From: JALUUH01 sp964636675
GTDB taxonomy: Bacteria; Pseudomonadota; Gammaproteobacteria; S012-40
NCBI GenBank assembly: GCA_964636675.1
Contig: CAZWUO010000032.1
Location: 1 to 24,207 of the forward strand
DNA length: 24,207 nt
Direction: 5' to 3'
Shown: one piece after another, positions 23,394-24,207 of the stretch
Layout of the letters: each line of letters starts with the position of its first letter
Position numbering within the stretch: the first letter of the stretch is position 1
Position numbers and translations under genes: made by a program
Notes under the pieces: generated by a model
Databases searched by the model: none
Told to the model about the DNA's origin: nothing
Seen by the model: the letters and a program-made list of their open reading frames with translations, nothing else

Positions 23394-24207
23394 ATGAACA
23401 AGTTTTTTAGAAGGATATCTTTGCTTGGAAGTGTCATGGGTTTGTTTGTCGCGCCACTATTTGCACAATCGGTGAGTGCGGCCGAAACCATTAAGGTGGG
23501 GGTTTTACATTCGTTGTCGGGAACCATGGCGATCAGTGAAACGACCTTAAAAGATACCATGTTAATGCTGATAGAAGAGCAAAATAAAAAAGGCGGTCTG
23601 CTTGGTAAAAAATTAGAAGCCGTCGTCGTCGATCCTGCATCTAACTGGCCGTTGTTCGCTGAAAAGGCGCGCGAACTCATATCCAAAAATAAAGTAGACG
23701 TTACCTTTGGCTGTTGGACTTCAGTTTCACGCAAATCTGTATTACCGGTGTTTGAAGAACTCAATAGCTTGCTCTTTTATCCCGTGCAATACGAAGGTGA
23801 AGAGTCTTCTAAAAATGTGTTTTACACGGGTGCGGCGCCCAATCAACAAGCGATTCCTGCGGTTGATTATTTAATGAATGATTTACAGGTAAAACGTTGG
23901 GTACTTGCAGGTACCGACTATGTATACCCACGTACTACCAATAAAATTTTAAAAGCCTATTTGCTCGCGCAAGGTGTTAAAGAAAAAGACATCATGATTA
24001 ACTACACGCCTTTTGGTCATTCTGACTGGCAGTCGATTGTTTCAGATATCAAGAAATTCGGCAGCACAGGCAAGAAAACAGCCGTGGTATCGACCATCAA
24101 TGGTGACGCCAATATTCCATTCTATAAGGAACTGGGTAATCAGGGGGTTTCTGCTGAAGATATTCCGGTCGTTGCCTTCTCGGTGGGTGAAGAAGAACTT
24201 TCCGGTC
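23394..24207 (+). CDS. urtA: Urea ABC transporter substrate-binding protein UrtA (partial, runs off the end)
   Basis: The first 271 codons of urtA are present and the frame is open to the window end. A signal peptide (MNKFFRRISL... ending VSA|AE) targets the product to the periplasm. The mature start KVGVLHSLSGTMAISE, then DPASNWPLFAEKA, FGCWTSVSRKSVLPVFE, LLFYPVQYEGEE and GAAPNQQAIPAV are diagnostic of UrtA in the branched-chain amino-acid/amide-binding family. It should deliver urea to the UrtBCDE importer, which presumably continues past the window. A GAGAGG ribosome site lies about 12 nt upstream, a rather long spacing. Confidence 0.95.
   Translation, partial: MNKFFRRISLLGSVMGLFVAPLFAQSVSAAETIKVGVLHSLSGTMAISETTLKDTMLMLIEEQNKKGGLLGKKLEAVVVDPASNWPLFAEKARELISKNKVDVTFGCWTSVSRKSVLPVFEELNSLLFYPVQYEGEESSKNVFYTGAAPNQQAIPAVDYLMNDLQVKRWVLAGTDYVYPRTTNKILKAYLLAQGVKEKDIMINYTPFGHSDWQSIVSDIKKFGSTGKKTAVVSTINGDANIPFYKELGNQGVSAEDIPVVAFSVGEEELSG

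Noticed and set aside
23324..23764. Minus-strand frame of 146 codons ending DLLFNSHP, slightly like the EAL C-terminal LLFSPPLP
   Set aside because: It is antisense to the start of urtA, whose plus-strand translation is unmistakable. The similarity is only a few residues and probably chance.

Overview
The window is a compact, moderately AT-rich bacterial chromosome segment. Several proteins point to a gammaproteobacterium: a PrkB-like phosphoribulokinase homologue, a YedP/MpgP-type HAD phosphatase, a TIGR03503-like VWA protein, the ureDABCEFG gene order, and a Gcw_chp (TIGR02001) outer-membrane protein beside urtA. No genus can be named from sequence alone. There are no RNA genes, insertion sequences, prophage genes or CRISPR arrays.

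Left part (1-7.2 kb): a membrane-embedded spermidine-synthase-like protein is followed by a short relic of an EAL-domain gene. Next comes an unrecognised exported protein with a Cys-containing N-terminal domain and a beta-barrel-like C-terminus. A very large minus-strand GAF-GAF-PAS-PAS-GGDEF-EAL cyclic-di-GMP protein is convergent with it. The coding region of this protein runs about 111 codons upstream of the first canonical start codon. It begins at an ATT placed 6 nt after a strong Shine-Dalgarno, which suggests a non-canonical start. A lone FRG-domain protein follows.

Middle part (7.2-16 kb): a minus-strand pair encodes a membrane-anchored periplasmic VWA protein and a membrane-anchored coiled-coil protein. 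They are divergent from a membrane-anchored alpha/beta hydrolase, with an 8-bp-arm inverted repeat between them. Then come a 45-residue single-pass membrane protein on the minus strand, an exported protein faintly like the CrtC/AttH lipocalin-like family, a chemoreceptor without a ligand-binding domain, and a phosphoribulokinase homologue that has lost its catalytic residues. The last gene here is an EamA transporter.

Right part (16-24.2 kb): a nitrogen-acquisition block. A good sigma-70 promoter and a large palindrome precede a mannosyl-3-phosphoglycerate phosphatase gene that sits 9 bp before ureD, followed by ureA, ureB, ureC, ureE, ureF and ureG. After a 339-bp spacer that can fold into two hairpins come a Gcw_chp outer-membrane protein and the start of urtA, the urea-binding protein of the Urt ABC importer. 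Together these would capture urea and hydrolyse it to ammonia. The strongest oddities are the apparent AUU start and tandem GAF extension of the c-di-GMP protein, the catalytically degenerate PrkB homologue, the EAL gene relic, and the operator-like palindrome before the urease operon.
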